DNA from: Micromonospora inositola
Lineage (GTDB): Bacteria > Actinomycetota > Actinomycetes > Mycobacteriales > Micromonosporaceae
NCBI RefSeq assembly: GCF_900090285.1
Contig: NZ_LT607754.1
Span: forward strand, 2,170,001-2,234,000
Direction of reading: 5' to 3'
DNA: 64,000 nucleotides
Positions 44,346-52,866 of the stretch are shown one piece after another. The notes beneath the pieces were generated by a model. That model made no database searches and had not been told where the DNA came from. It saw only the letters and a program-made list of their open reading frames with translations. Position numbers and translations under genes: made by a program. Position 1 is the first letter of the stretch. The number at the start of each line of letters is the position of its first letter.

Positions 44346-44474
44346 CGGTCACCTCCGCCAGCGCGTGCCGTCCGTCGGCCGGGTCCGCCGTCCGCTGATC
44401 CCCTCGCGCGCCGCCAGTCTAGGCGCACGTGAGCGCGAATCAGCGGTGCACCCCTGGGATCATAGGCTGAGGGC

Positions 44475-45137
44475 GTGCTGAGCGAGCCCTTCCTGACCAC
44501 CCGCCACGAGGACGGGTGGGACATCCCGCTGCTGGTGTGGCGGGCCGCCGAGCCGCTGCTGGCGGTCGGCACCACCCCGCTGGGCGGCGGGATCGGCGTA
44601 CGACGGTGGGTGGTCAACGCGACCGTGCCGATGTCGTACCACCGGGACGACCCGGCCGCCCACCTGGCCGAACTGGCCGACGGGCTCGGCCTGGCCGGGC
44701 CCGGGGTCGGGCTGCTGACCGGGGTCGACGTGGCCGAGGTGGTGGCCCGGGTCGACACCGGCGTGCGGGTCTGGGCGACCGTCGGGCTCGGCACCCCGGT
44801 CTGGGCCGCCGCGCCGGCGCCGGCGACACCCGCGCAGCGGGTCGGCACGGTCAACATCGTCGTGTACGTCCCCGCCCGGCTCGGCGACGCGGCGCTGGTC
44901 AACGCCGTGGCCACCGCCACCGAGGCGAAGGCGCAGGCGATCTGGGAGCTCGGGCTGCCCGCCACCGGCACGCCCACCGACGCGGTCACCGTGCTCTGCC
45001 CCGCCGACGGCGAGCCGGCCCCGTACGGCGGCCCCCGGTCGACCTGGGGCGGCCCGCTGGCCCGGGCGGTGCACGCGGCCGTGCTCGCCGGCGGCGTCGG
45101 GCCCGTCGTGCCCTGGTCCGACCGCCGGACCGGATGA
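44475..45137 (+). CDS. cbiZ: adenosylcobinamide amidohydrolase (CbiZ)
   Basis: A 220-residue protein of the CbiZ family: LAVGTTPLGGGIGVRRWVVNATVP and VGLLTGVDVA, VNIVVYVP, LVNAVATATEAKAQAIWELG, TGTPTDAV are the conserved stretches. CbiZ removes the aminopropanol side chain of adenosylcobinamide, letting cells salvage incomplete corrinoids. GTG start, divergent from crp with a 129-bp gap. No cobalamin riboswitch is visible upstream. Confidence 0.85.
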   Translation: MLSEPFLTTRHEDGWDIPLLVWRAAEPLLAVGTTPLGGGIGVRRWVVNATVPMSYHRDDPAAHLAELADGLGLAGPGVGLLTGVDVAEVVARVDTGVRVWATVGLGTPVWAAAPAPATPAQRVGTVNIVVYVPARLGDAALVNAVATATEAKAQAIWELGLPATGTPTDAVTVLCPADGEPAPYGGPRSTWGGPLARAVHAAVLAGGVGPVVPWSDRRTG

Positions 45138-45226
45138 CAAGCCCGGCGGGCGGTGCTTCGATCGGCCCGGGTTTCCGACCGATCGGCCCTCGTCGGAGCG
45201 TTTGCCGCGCGGTAGCGTCGCGGGCG

Positions 45227-46393
45227 ATGTACGCTCCCGCCTCCGCCGCGCCCCGCCCGCGTCGCCGCCGCCTGGCCGCCGTCCTCGGCGCGCTGCTCGT
45301 CGCGTTCCTCGCCGCCGGCTGCGCCGACGACGCCGGCGGCCCGCCGGTCTGGCAGCAGGGCACGGGCGGTGGGTCGACCGGCTCGCCGGTTCCGCCCGAC
45401 CCGGCGGACCCCGGACCGGCGGAGGCCGCCGGCAGCGCCATCTCGCTCGCGGCGACCGGCGACGTCATCATGGGCAACGCTCCGTCCCGGCTGCCGGCCA
45501 ACGACGGCAAGGGCTTCTTCGACCAGGTCAAGGCGGCGCTCAAGGCCGACCTGGTGATGGGGAACCTGGAGGAGCCGCTCACCGAGGACACCGGTGCCGG
45601 CAAGTGCGGACCGAAGCCGCAGAACTGCTACCAGTTCCGGGCGCCCCCGGAGTACGCGGCGCACCTCCGCGACGCCGGCTTCGAGCTGCTCAACCAGGCC
45701 AACAACCACGGCTACGACTACGGCCCCAAGGGCTACCAGAACACCCAGCGGACGCTGGAGGAGCACGGCCTCAAGCACACCGGCGCGCCCGACCAGATCA
45801 CCGTGGTCGAGGTCCACGGCGTCAAGGTCGCGGTGGTCGGCTTCTCGTCGTACGTCTGGTCCAACAGCCTGGTCGACATCGAGTCGGCGAAGCGGGTGGT
45901 GGCGAAGGCGGCCACCATGGCCGACCTGGTCGTGGTGCAGGTGCACATGGGTGCCGAGGGCGCCGACCGGAGCCACGTGAAGCCGGGCACCGAGATGTTC
46001 TTCGGCGAGAACCGGGGCGACCCGGTCCGCTTCTCGCACGCGGTCGTCGACGCCGGGGCGGACCTGGTCGTCGGGCACGGTCCGCACGTGCTGCGCGGGA
46101 TGGAGTTCTACCGGGGGCGGCTGATCGCGTACAGCCTGGGCAACTTCGCCGGCGGCGGCAAGTCGCTGAACAGCTCCGGCCGGCTCGGCTGGGGCGGTGT
46201 GCTGAAGGTGTCCCTGAAGCCGGACGGCAGCTTCGCGGGCGGGACGTTCACCTCGACCGTCATGAACGGCGTGGGTCGGCCGTCGATCGACTCCGGGCAC
46301 CAGGGTCTCGGGCTGGTCCGGGAGGTGAGCCGGGCCGACTTCCCGAAGACCGGGGCGCGGCTCGACACGGCGGGCCGGATCACCGCGCCGTAG
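45227..46393 (+). CDS. CapA-family lipoprotein
   Basis: A 388-residue secreted lipoprotein. A basic start, a hydrophobic segment and a lipobox LAAGC (Cys32) are followed by a Pro/Gly linker. The CapA/PgsA-like metallophosphatase-fold domain has LAATGDVIMGN, LEEPLT, NQANNHGYDYG, VVVQVHMGAEG, HGPHVLRGMEFYRGRLIAYS, SLGNFAGGG. CapA homologues help make poly-gamma-glutamate, but many actinobacterial ones are stand-alone with unknown role. A TAGCGT box lies only about 10 bases before the ATG, so a near-leaderless mRNA is likely. Confidence 0.9.
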   Translation: MYAPASAAPRPRRRRLAAVLGALLVAFLAAGCADDAGGPPVWQQGTGGGSTGSPVPPDPADPGPAEAAGSAISLAATGDVIMGNAPSRLPANDGKGFFDQVKAALKADLVMGNLEEPLTEDTGAGKCGPKPQNCYQFRAPPEYAAHLRDAGFELLNQANNHGYDYGPKGYQNTQRTLEEHGLKHTGAPDQITVVEVHGVKVAVVGFSSYVWSNSLVDIESAKRVVAKAATMADLVVVQVHMGAEGADRSHVKPGTEMFFGENRGDPVRFSHAVVDAGADLVVGHGPHVLRGMEFYRGRLIAYSLGNFAGGGKSLNSSGRLGWGGVLKVSLKPDGSFAGGTFTSTVMNGVGRPSIDSGHQGLGLVREVSRADFPKTGARLDTAGRITAP

Positions 46394-46462
46394 GCCGGGT
46401 CGGGCGGTCCGCGCCCGCGTCGGCCCGCCGGGACGTCGCCCGCCCGACGTAGGCTGGCCGGC

Positions 46463-47242
46463 GTGACCACCAGTTCCCCCGAGACCGACCTCGGCCGTAC
46501 GCGCCGCGCCCGGCGGATCGGCCGGGTGCTGACCGAGACGCACCCCGACGCGCACTGTGAACTCGACCACTCCAACGCGTTGGAGCTCGCCGTCGCCACG
46601 ATCCTCTCCGCGCAGTGCACCGACAAGAAGGTCAACGAGGTCACCCCGAAGCTCTTCGCCCGCTACCGCAGCGCCGCCGACTACGCCGGGGCGGACCGGG
46701 CCGAGCTGGAGGAGCTGATCCGGCCGACCGGCTTCTACCGGAACAAGACCAGCTCCCTGATCAACCTCGGCCGGGCGCTCTGCGAGCGGTACGACGGCGA
46801 GGTCCCCGGCAAGCTGGCCGACCTGGTGACCCTCCCGGGGATCGGGCGCAAGACCGCCAACGTGATCCTCGGCAACGCCTTCGGCATCCCCGGCATCACC
46901 GTCGACACCCACTTCCAGCGGCTGGTGCAGCGGTGGAAGCTGACCACCGAGACCGACCCGGTCAAGATCGAGCATGCGATTGGGGCGCTCTACCCGAAGC
47001 GCGACTGGACCATGCTGTCGCACCGGATCATCTTCCACGGCCGGCGGGTCTGCCACGCCCGCAAGCCGGCCTGCGGCGCCTGCACGCTGGCGAAGCTCTG
47101 CCCGTCGTACGGGACCGGTCCGACCGAGTCGGCGGCGGCCGCGAAGCTGCTCAAGGGCCCCCGGGCCCGGGACCTGGCGGCGGCCGTCGGGATCGACCCG
47201 GAGCTGGTGCCGCAGCAGGCGGTCGCGGCGGAGGTGCCGTGA
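46463..47242 (+). CDS. nth: endonuclease III
   Basis: A 259-residue bifunctional DNA glycosylase/AP lyase. HhH motif [14 protein letters not shown] with catalytic Lys130, catalytic Asp148 (VDTH) and the 4Fe-4S loop Cys197-x6-Cys204-x2-Cys207-x5-Cys213. It removes oxidised pyrimidines in base-excision repair. GTG start. Its TGA overlaps the next GTG (GTGA), beginning a three-gene coupled run with the thioredoxin-like and Nudix genes. Confidence 0.97.
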   Translation: MTTSSPETDLGRTRRARRIGRVLTETHPDAHCELDHSNALELAVATILSAQCTDKKVNEVTPKLFARYRSAADYAGADRAELEELIRPTGFYRNKTSSLINLGRALCERYDGEVPGKLADLVTLPGIGRKTANVILGNAFGIPGITVDTHFQRLVQRWKLTTETDPVKIEHAIGALYPKRDWTMLSHRIIFHGRRVCHARKPACGACTLAKLCPSYGTGPTESAAAAKLLKGPRARDLAAAVGIDPELVPQQAVAAEVP

Positions 47243-47847
47243 AGCGCCGACTCGCGGCCCTGCTCGTCCCGGCACTGCTGGCGGTCGCCGGCTGCACCGC
47301 CACCGACCAGCAGGCGGCCCCGGCGCCCGCCACCCGCGCCGAGCGGCCCGCGCCGTTCGCCGACTGCGCGGCGCTGACCGCCGCGCCGGCCTCGGCCGCC
47401 CCCGCGCCCACCAGCGGGCCGGGTCAGCCGCTGCCCGAGCTGACCCTGAACTGCTTCACCGGGGGCGCCCCGGTGGACCTGCGGGAGGTGAAGGGCCCTG
47501 CGGTGGTCAACGTCTGGGCGTCCTGGTGCCCGCCCTGCCGTAAGGAACTGCCCGCGTTCCAGCGGCTCAGCGAACGCGCCGCGGGCCGGTTCCAGGTGAT
47601 CGGCGTGAACAGCCGGGACAGCCGTGGCGGGGCCCAGTCCATCGGCGAGGACTTCGGTGTCCGCTTCCCGATGCTGGTCGACCAGGGGGACGCCTTCGAG
47701 CGGGCGCTCAACCGGAACTCCTTTCCGCTCACCCTCTTCGTCGGCGCGGACGGCCGGGTCCGGCACACCGACGCCACCGGCGCGCTCGACGACGCCACGC
47801 TCACCGAGCTGGTCCGCACCCACCTCGGCGTGGCGGTCACCGCATGA
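47239..47847 (+). CDS. TlpA-like thioredoxin lipoprotein
   Basis: A 202-residue extracytoplasmic thiol protein. Lipobox LAVAGC (Cys19), Ala/Pro linker, then a thioredoxin fold with [11 protein letters not shown] (active site 96-100), [14 protein letters not shown] and [13 protein letters not shown] including the cis-Pro. It is the Rv3673c equivalent and may keep exported proteins or the MarP disulphide reduced or correctly paired. Overlaps by 4 bases at both ends with nth and the Nudix gene. Confidence 0.92.
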   Translation: MKRRLAALLVPALLAVAGCTATDQQAAPAPATRAERPAPFADCAALTAAPASAAPAPTSGPGQPLPELTLNCFTGGAPVDLREVKGPAVVNVWASWCPPCRKELPAFQRLSERAAGRFQVIGVNSRDSRGGAQSIGEDFGVRFPMLVDQGDAFERALNRNSFPLTLFVGADGRVRHTDATGALDDATLTELVRTHLGVAVTA

Positions 47848-48536
47848 ACCGGCAACCGCCGCCGTGGCTGGATCCGCTGCTCGGCCGGCTCGGCACCGCC
47901 CGCGCCGAGGACTTCACCCGGCTCGCCACGCCGGAGAGCGGCGGCCGGGAGAGCGCGGTGCTGGTGCTGCTCGGCGAGGAGCCGGGCTCCGGCCCGGACG
48001 TGCTGGTCCTCCAGCGGGCCGCCACCCTGCGCAACCACGCCGGTCAGCCGGCCTTCCCGGGCGGCGCGGCCGACCCGGAGGACGCCGACGTCAGCGCCAC
48101 CGCGCTGCGCGAGGCGAACGAGGAGGTCGGGCTCGACCCGGCCAGCGTCACCGTCCTGGCCCAACTGCCGAAGCTCTGGATCCCGGTCAGCGACTTCGTG
48201 GTCACCCCGGTGCTCGCCTGGTGGCACGCACCGCACCCGGTGCACCCGCGGGAGCCGGCCGAGGTCGCGCACGTGGCCCGGCTGCCGATCGCCGAGCTGG
48301 TCGACCCGCAGAACCGGATGCGGGTACGCCACCCGAGCGGCTGGATCGGCCCGGCCTTCTCGGCCCGGGGCATGCTTGTCTGGGGGTTCACCGCCGGTGT
48401 GCTGGCCACGCTGCTGGAGATGGGTGGCTGGGCCCGCCCGTGGCCGCGCGGCCGGGTGGTGGAACTGCCGCCGACCGCCGCCGCCCCGGCGCCGTCGGCC
48501 GGCACCGACGAGGTCGACGAGAGCCCCGTCCGCTGA
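47844..48536 (+). CDS. Nudix hydrolase, CoA pyrophosphatase-like
   Basis: A 230-residue Nudix protein. The Nudix box at 73-97 fits GX5EX7REUXEEXGU (GGAADPED...ATALREANEEVGL). Upstream LQRAATLRNHAGQPAFPGG is the UPF0035-like motif of CoA/NADH-type pyrophosphatases (NudL). It ends with a polar Pro/Ala tail. ATG start overlapping the thioredoxin stop (ATGA). Acts in the cytoplasm on CoA or related dinucleotides; substrate not proven. Confidence 0.92.
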   Translation: MNRQPPPWLDPLLGRLGTARAEDFTRLATPESGGRESAVLVLLGEEPGSGPDVLVLQRAATLRNHAGQPAFPGGAADPEDADVSATALREANEEVGLDPASVTVLAQLPKLWIPVSDFVVTPVLAWWHAPHPVHPREPAEVAHVARLPIAELVDPQNRMRVRHPSGWIGPAFSARGMLVWGFTAGVLATLLEMGGWARPWPRGRVVELPPTAAAPAPSAGTDEVDESPVR

Positions 48537-48599
48537 CCTGACGGTCACGTTGGGCGAGCGGCGGGCCGGTTCCGTGCCGGCTGCCCGTACCCTGGACGC

Positions 48600-49778
48600 G
48601 TGTCCGTCGTGGATCTCGTCCTGCTCCTGCTCATGCTCGTGTTCGCGGTCAGCGGATACCGCCAGGGCTTCGCCATCGGGGCGCTGTCGCTCTCCGGCTT
48701 CTTCCTGGGCGCGCTGATCGGCCTCCAGGTCGGCCCGCTGATCGCCCGGCAGTTCGTCGACAGCGGCATCCGCGTGTTGATCTCCCTGGTCGCGATCTTC
48801 GGGCTCGCCGTGCTCGGTCAGGCGCTCGCCGGCTGGCTCGGCTCGCACCTGCGCAAGACGATCACCAACGACGTGGCCAAGCGGCTCGACGACATCGGCG
48901 GGGCGATCGTGTCGCTCGTCGCAGTGATGCTGGTGGCCTGGCTGGTCGCGGTGCCGCTGGGCTCCTCCGCGGTGCCCGCGGTGGCCTCCTCGATCCGGAA
49001 CAGCGCGCTGCTCACCGTGATCGACCGGATCCTGCCGGACAAGGCCCAGGAGCTTTCCACCGCGCTGCGGGACACCGTCGACACCAACGGCTTCCCGGAC
49101 GTCTTCGGCGACCTCGCGCCGACCCGGGCCCGGCAGGTCTCCCCGCCCGACCCGGCGCTCGCCGGCTCCACGGTGGTGGCCAACAGCCAGCGGTCGGTGG
49201 TCAAGGTGCTCGGCTCCGCGCCGAGCTGCGCCCGCCGCATCGAGGGCTCCGGTTTCGTGTACGCGGACGACCGGGTGATGACCAACGCGCACGTGGTGGC
49301 CGGCACCCGATCCGTGGCGGTCGAGCTGCGCGGCGAGCGGTACGACGGCGAGGTGGTCGTCTACGACCCGGAGCGGGACCTGGCCGTGCTGCACGTGCCC
49401 GGGTTGCCCGGTCCGTCGCTGCGCTTCGCCGCCGGGCAGGCCGGTAGCGGCGCCGACGCGATCGTGCTGGGTTTCCCCCTCGACGGCCCGTACGACGCCC
49501 GGCCGGCCCGGGTCCGGGACGTGGACCGGATCACCGGGCCGGACATCTACTCCTCCGGGGACGTGACCCGGGAGATCTACACCATCCGGGCGCTGGTGCG
49601 CAGCGGGAACTCGGGGGGCCCGCTGGTCTCGGCGAACGGGCTGGTGCTCGGGGTGATCTTCGCGGCGGCGGCCGACGACCCGAACACCGGCTTCGCCGTG
49701 ACGGCGGCGGAGGCGCGGCCGGTGGCACTGGCCGGCGCGGAGCGTGCCCGGGCGGTCGGCACCGGCGACTGCACCTGA
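48600..49778 (+). CDS. marP: MarP-like membrane serine protease (CvpA + trypsin-like)
   Basis: A 392-residue protein. Four TM helices of the CvpA domain (1-125) are followed by a periplasm-facing chymotrypsin-like protease with His231 (TNAHVV), Asp260 (DLAVL) and Ser338 (RSGNSGGPL). Cys210 and Cys391 occupy the places of the disulphide that locks M. tuberculosis MarP (Rv3671c) in its active form. MarP controls acid and oxidative-stress survival by cleaving cell-wall hydrolases. GTG start. Confidence 0.95.
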   Translation: MSVVDLVLLLLMLVFAVSGYRQGFAIGALSLSGFFLGALIGLQVGPLIARQFVDSGIRVLISLVAIFGLAVLGQALAGWLGSHLRKTITNDVAKRLDDIGGAIVSLVAVMLVAWLVAVPLGSSAVPAVASSIRNSALLTVIDRILPDKAQELSTALRDTVDTNGFPDVFGDLAPTRARQVSPPDPALAGSTVVANSQRSVVKVLGSAPSCARRIEGSGFVYADDRVMTNAHVVAGTRSVAVELRGERYDGEVVVYDPERDLAVLHVPGLPGPSLRFAAGQAGSGADAIVLGFPLDGPYDARPARVRDVDRITGPDIYSSGDVTREIYTIRALVRSGNSGGPLVSANGLVLGVIFAAAADDPNTGFAVTAAEARPVALAGAERARAVGTGDCT

Positions 49779-49814
49779 GCCGACCGACGGCGCCCGACCG
49801 CGACGGACGCCGGG

Positions 49815-50537
49815 TCAGCCGCCCGCGGCGGCGGGGGCGGCCACGTCGTCACCCGAACGGGTGAGCGGCAGCTTCGACCGACCCCAGGTAAGCGTCCGGT
49901 CGAGTACCGCCCGGGCCATGATCGCCACGCAGGTCCCGCCGTTCAGGAACGACGCCACCACGTCGCTGGGGTGGTGCATGCCCCGGTACATCCGGGTGAG
50001 CGCGACCCCGACCGGCACCAGGACCAGCAGCGACCACCAGGCGATCTTCGCCGGGGTGCGCTTCGCCCGCAGCGCCAGCAGCACCGCGATGCCGACGTAG
50101 AGCGCCACCGCCGCGGAGGTGTGCCCGGACGGGAAGCTGGAGGTGGGCGGCGAGACGTCCATGTGCTCGACGGCCGGCCGGCGGCGGTCGATGGCCATGG
50201 TGGTGAACAGGAAGATCAGCGCCTGCGCGGTCACCGCGGCGCAGAGGAAGAGCGGCTCCCGCCAGCGGTGCAGCACCAGTCGCAGCACCAGGGCCACCAG
50301 CACGGTGACCACGACGATCATCTGGGTGCTGGCCAGCGTGCTGAACACCAGCGAGACGTCGTTCCATCCGCCCGTACGGTCCGCCGCTAGCTCGCGGTTG
50401 ACCGTGTCCTCCACGGTGAACGGCCAGGTCCGGGTGAGGACCCGGGTGACCAGGAGACCCAGCCCCACCATGACGGCGAAGAGCAGGGCCAGCGGCAGCA
50501 GCACGCGTTTGGTCACCTGGACCGCGACATCGGACAT
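49815..50537 (-). CDS. PAP2-family phosphatase
   Basis: A 240-residue membrane protein with about six helices and the three PAP2 motifs: (K/R)xxxxRP as DRRRPAVE, PSGHTS, and SRxxxxxHxxxD as TRMYRGMHHPSD. A lipid-phosphate phosphatase acting on phosphatidic acid or undecaprenyl pyrophosphate at the outer face. It is the distal member of a pair, 30 bp beyond the second PAP2 gene. Confidence 0.9.
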   Translation of the reverse strand: MSDVAVQVTKRVLLPLALLFAVMVGLGLLVTRVLTRTWPFTVEDTVNRELAADRTGGWNDVSLVFSTLASTQMIVVVTVLVALVLRLVLHRWREPLFLCAAVTAQALIFLFTTMAIDRRRPAVEHMDVSPPTSSFPSGHTSAAVALYVGIAVLLALRAKRTPAKIAWWSLLVLVPVGVALTRMYRGMHHPSDVVASFLNGGTCVAIMARAVLDRTLTWGRSKLPLTRSGDDVAAPAAAGG

Positions 50538-50567
50538 GGGCCGCCCATTACCCCACCGGGCGCGGAA

Positions 50568-51380
50568 CTACGCGTGCTCCCGGTGCGCCTCGTCCGGGCC
50601 CGGCCCGGCCAGCTCCGGCTCGACCCCTTCCCGGGCGGTACGCGCCGGCCGCCGACCGGTGCGGGTGCGCCAGGTGCGGAAGGCGGCCGTGGTCGCCGCC
50701 ACCACCGCGACGCCGAGCAGCCAACCGCCCAGCACGTCGCTGGTCCAGTGCACGCCGAGGGCGATCCGGCTGACGCCGGTGACCACCGCGAGCACGATCG
50801 CGGCGAACCACAGCACCCAGCGCAGCGGCCGCCGGTCGCGGGTGAACGGCAGGAAGACCAGCAGCAGCACCCCGGCGGTCAGGGTGGCGTTCAGCGCGTG
50901 CCCGGACGGGAAGGAGAAGCCGGCCGCCCGGGCCACCGGGTCGAGCAGGTCCGGCCGGTGCCGGCCGACCAGCAGCTTGAGCAGCGCGCCGAGCAGCCCG
51001 CCCACCACCATCGTGGTGACCGCCCAGAGGGCCAGCCGCCGCGCCCGGCGGAACAGCAGCCAGGCGACGACGACGGCGGTGGCGGTCCGCAGCGGGCCGG
51101 GCGCGAAGACGTCGGTCCAGAGGCTCATCAGCCGCACCCAGGCCGGATGGGCGAGGGCGTACCCGTGCAGGGCGTCGGTCACCGAGGCGTCCAGCCGGAA
51201 CAGCGGCGGCCAGGCCGCCAGCACCAGCAGGGCCAGCAGGGCGAACGGCACCAGCACCAGGAACACCGCGGCGGCGGCCAGGGTGAGCCGGAGGCCCAGC
51301 GAATGATCCGGGTCCAGCCGGCGGGTCCGCCAGGACCGCTGGACCGTGGACATCCGACTGTGCTCGCCCGACTCGCTCAT
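50568..51380 (-). CDS. PAP2-family phosphatase
   Basis: A 270-residue PAP2 protein: KLLVGRHRPDLLDP, FPSGHALNATLT, SRIALGVHWTSDVLGG, with six predicted helices. The basic N-terminus and hydrophilic C-terminal tail are cytoplasmic. It is distinct in sequence from the other member, so not a recent duplicate. Possibly transcribed together with mycP upstream (50-bp gap). Confidence 0.9.
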   Translation of the reverse strand: MSESGEHSRMSTVQRSWRTRRLDPDHSLGLRLTLAAAAVFLVLVPFALLALLVLAAWPPLFRLDASVTDALHGYALAHPAWVRLMSLWTDVFAPGPLRTATAVVVAWLLFRRARRLALWAVTTMVVGGLLGALLKLLVGRHRPDLLDPVARAAGFSFPSGHALNATLTAGVLLLVFLPFTRDRRPLRWVLWFAAIVLAVVTGVSRIALGVHWTSDVLGGWLLGVAVVAATTAAFRTWRTRTGRRPARTAREGVEPELAGPGPDEAHREHA

Positions 51381-51430
51381 GCTCCCAGCACTACCCAGCC
51401 GACGGTCCGGTCAGACCGGCAGTGCCGGAG

Positions 51431-52792
51431 TCACCGCCGCGGCCGGCGGAACCGGCGGACCACCATCGCGGCACCGGTGACCAGGGCGACGAAGAGGGCG
51501 AGGCCGGTCCAGAGCCGTTCCGGCGCCGAGTCGTCCGGCTGGCCCGCCGGGTGGGCCGTCCACCGGGTCTGCTGTTTCGGCGCGGTGAAGCTGAACGGGT
51601 CGGCGCCCCGCCCGGCCGCCCGGTCGTCCTGCCCCGGTCCGGGCGCCGAGCCGAAGCCCACCACGCCGGGGGAGTCGTTGTCGTCCAGCGGGTTGCGCCC
51701 CACCGCCGGCACGTCGGCGGTCAGCGCGGCGACCGGGTCCACCATGCCGTATCCGAAGCGGTCGTCGCGGCCGGTAGGCCCCAGGTCCTTCGCGGTGGTG
51801 ATCAGCCGGTTGACCACGTCCCCGGCGGACATCTGCGGGAAGCGGGCCCGGACCAGGGCGGCGGTCGCGGCGACCAGCGGCGACGCGAAGCTGGTGCCCT
51901 GCACCCGCCAGTACGCGCCGCCGGAACGGGCCCCGAAGAGCGCCGTCGCGGGGGCGGCGAGGGTGGTCTCGTGGCCGGTGATCGAGCCGGACCAGAGGTT
52001 GGGGCTGCTGCGTTCCAGGCCGGCGACGGCGAGCACGCCGGGTTCGCGGGCCGGGTACCAGACCTTGGAGCTGGTCGAGGTGGCCAGGTTGCCGGTGCAG
52101 GCGACCACCACGACGTCCCGGGCGAAGGCGTAGTCGAGGGCCGCGGCCAGGGCAGGGCTGTCGCCGCTGCCACCGAGGGACAGGTTGATCACCCGGGCGC
52201 CGTTGTCGACCGCCCAGCGCACCCCCTTGGCGACGATCATCGCGTCGTCGTACCGGTTCTCGTCGTCGAGCACCCGGACGGGCAGGATCCTGGCGTCCGG
52301 GGCCAGCCCGACCACGCCCCGGTCGTCGTCGTTGCGACCGGCGATCAGGCCGGCGACCGTGGTGCCGTGCCCCACCGGGTCCGGCCCCTCGGCGCCGTCC
52401 GGGGAGACCAGGTCGATGCCGGGCAGCACCTGACCGGCCAGGTCCGGGTGGGAACCGTCCACCCCGGAGTCGATCACCGCGACGATCACGCCGCGGCCGG
52501 TCGAGCTGCGCCACGCGGTCTTCGCCCGCAGCTCGTCGAGCTGCCACTGCTCCTCGCGGACCTGGTCGACCCGGATCGGGGTGTCCACCGGGGCGAGCCA
52601 ATGCCGGCCGGCCGCCGGCAGGGCGTTGACCTGCCGTGCCGTGGCGGCGGCATGGGCCGGGGCGGCGTGCGCCGGCGGGGCGAGCGGGCCGGCGACCGTG
52701 GCGGCGGTCGCCGCCACACCGAGCAGCGTGCGTCCGACGAGACGTCGGGACGCGTTAGCTCCGTGCCGATCCCTGCTCACATTCCCAGCCAT
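51431..52792 (-). CDS. mycP: type VII secretion mycosin (S8 serine protease)
   Basis: A 453-residue subtilisin. Signal region with a long Ala/Pro segment (to ~48), catalytic Asp108 (VIDSGVDGSHPDL), His142 (GHGTTVAGL) and Ser301 (GTSFASPLVA), a Pro-rich C-terminal linker, and one C-terminal TM anchor (LWTGLALFVALVTGAAMVV) ending RRFRRPRR. This layout is specific to MycP mycosins of ESX systems. It follows eccC at a 74-bp gap on the same strand. Confidence 0.95.
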   Translation of the reverse strand: MAGNVSRDRHGANASRRLVGRTLLGVAATAATVAGPLAPPAHAAPAHAAATARQVNALPAAGRHWLAPVDTPIRVDQVREEQWQLDELRAKTAWRSSTGRGVIVAVIDSGVDGSHPDLAGQVLPGIDLVSPDGAEGPDPVGHGTTVAGLIAGRNDDDRGVVGLAPDARILPVRVLDDENRYDDAMIVAKGVRWAVDNGARVINLSLGGSGDSPALAAALDYAFARDVVVVACTGNLATSTSSKVWYPAREPGVLAVAGLERSSPNLWSGSITGHETTLAAPATALFGARSGGAYWRVQGTSFASPLVAATAALVRARFPQMSAGDVVNRLITTAKDLGPTGRDDRFGYGMVDPVAALTADVPAVGRNPLDDNDSPGVVGFGSAPGPGQDDRAAGRGADPFSFTAPKQQTRWTAHPAGQPDDSAPERLWTGLALFVALVTGAAMVVRRFRRPRR

Positions 52793-52866
52793 TCATCGCG
52801 ACAGAAACATGCTGCTCGGAGATTACCGGGTTTCCCGTGCGTCACGATGCAGGTCGGTGACTCCGA

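Noticed and set aside
44346..44474. Crp autoregulatory site or cobalamin riboswitch upstream of cbiZ
   Set aside because: No TGTGA-N6-TCACA match, and the gap is too short and lacks the B12-box core of a riboswitch.
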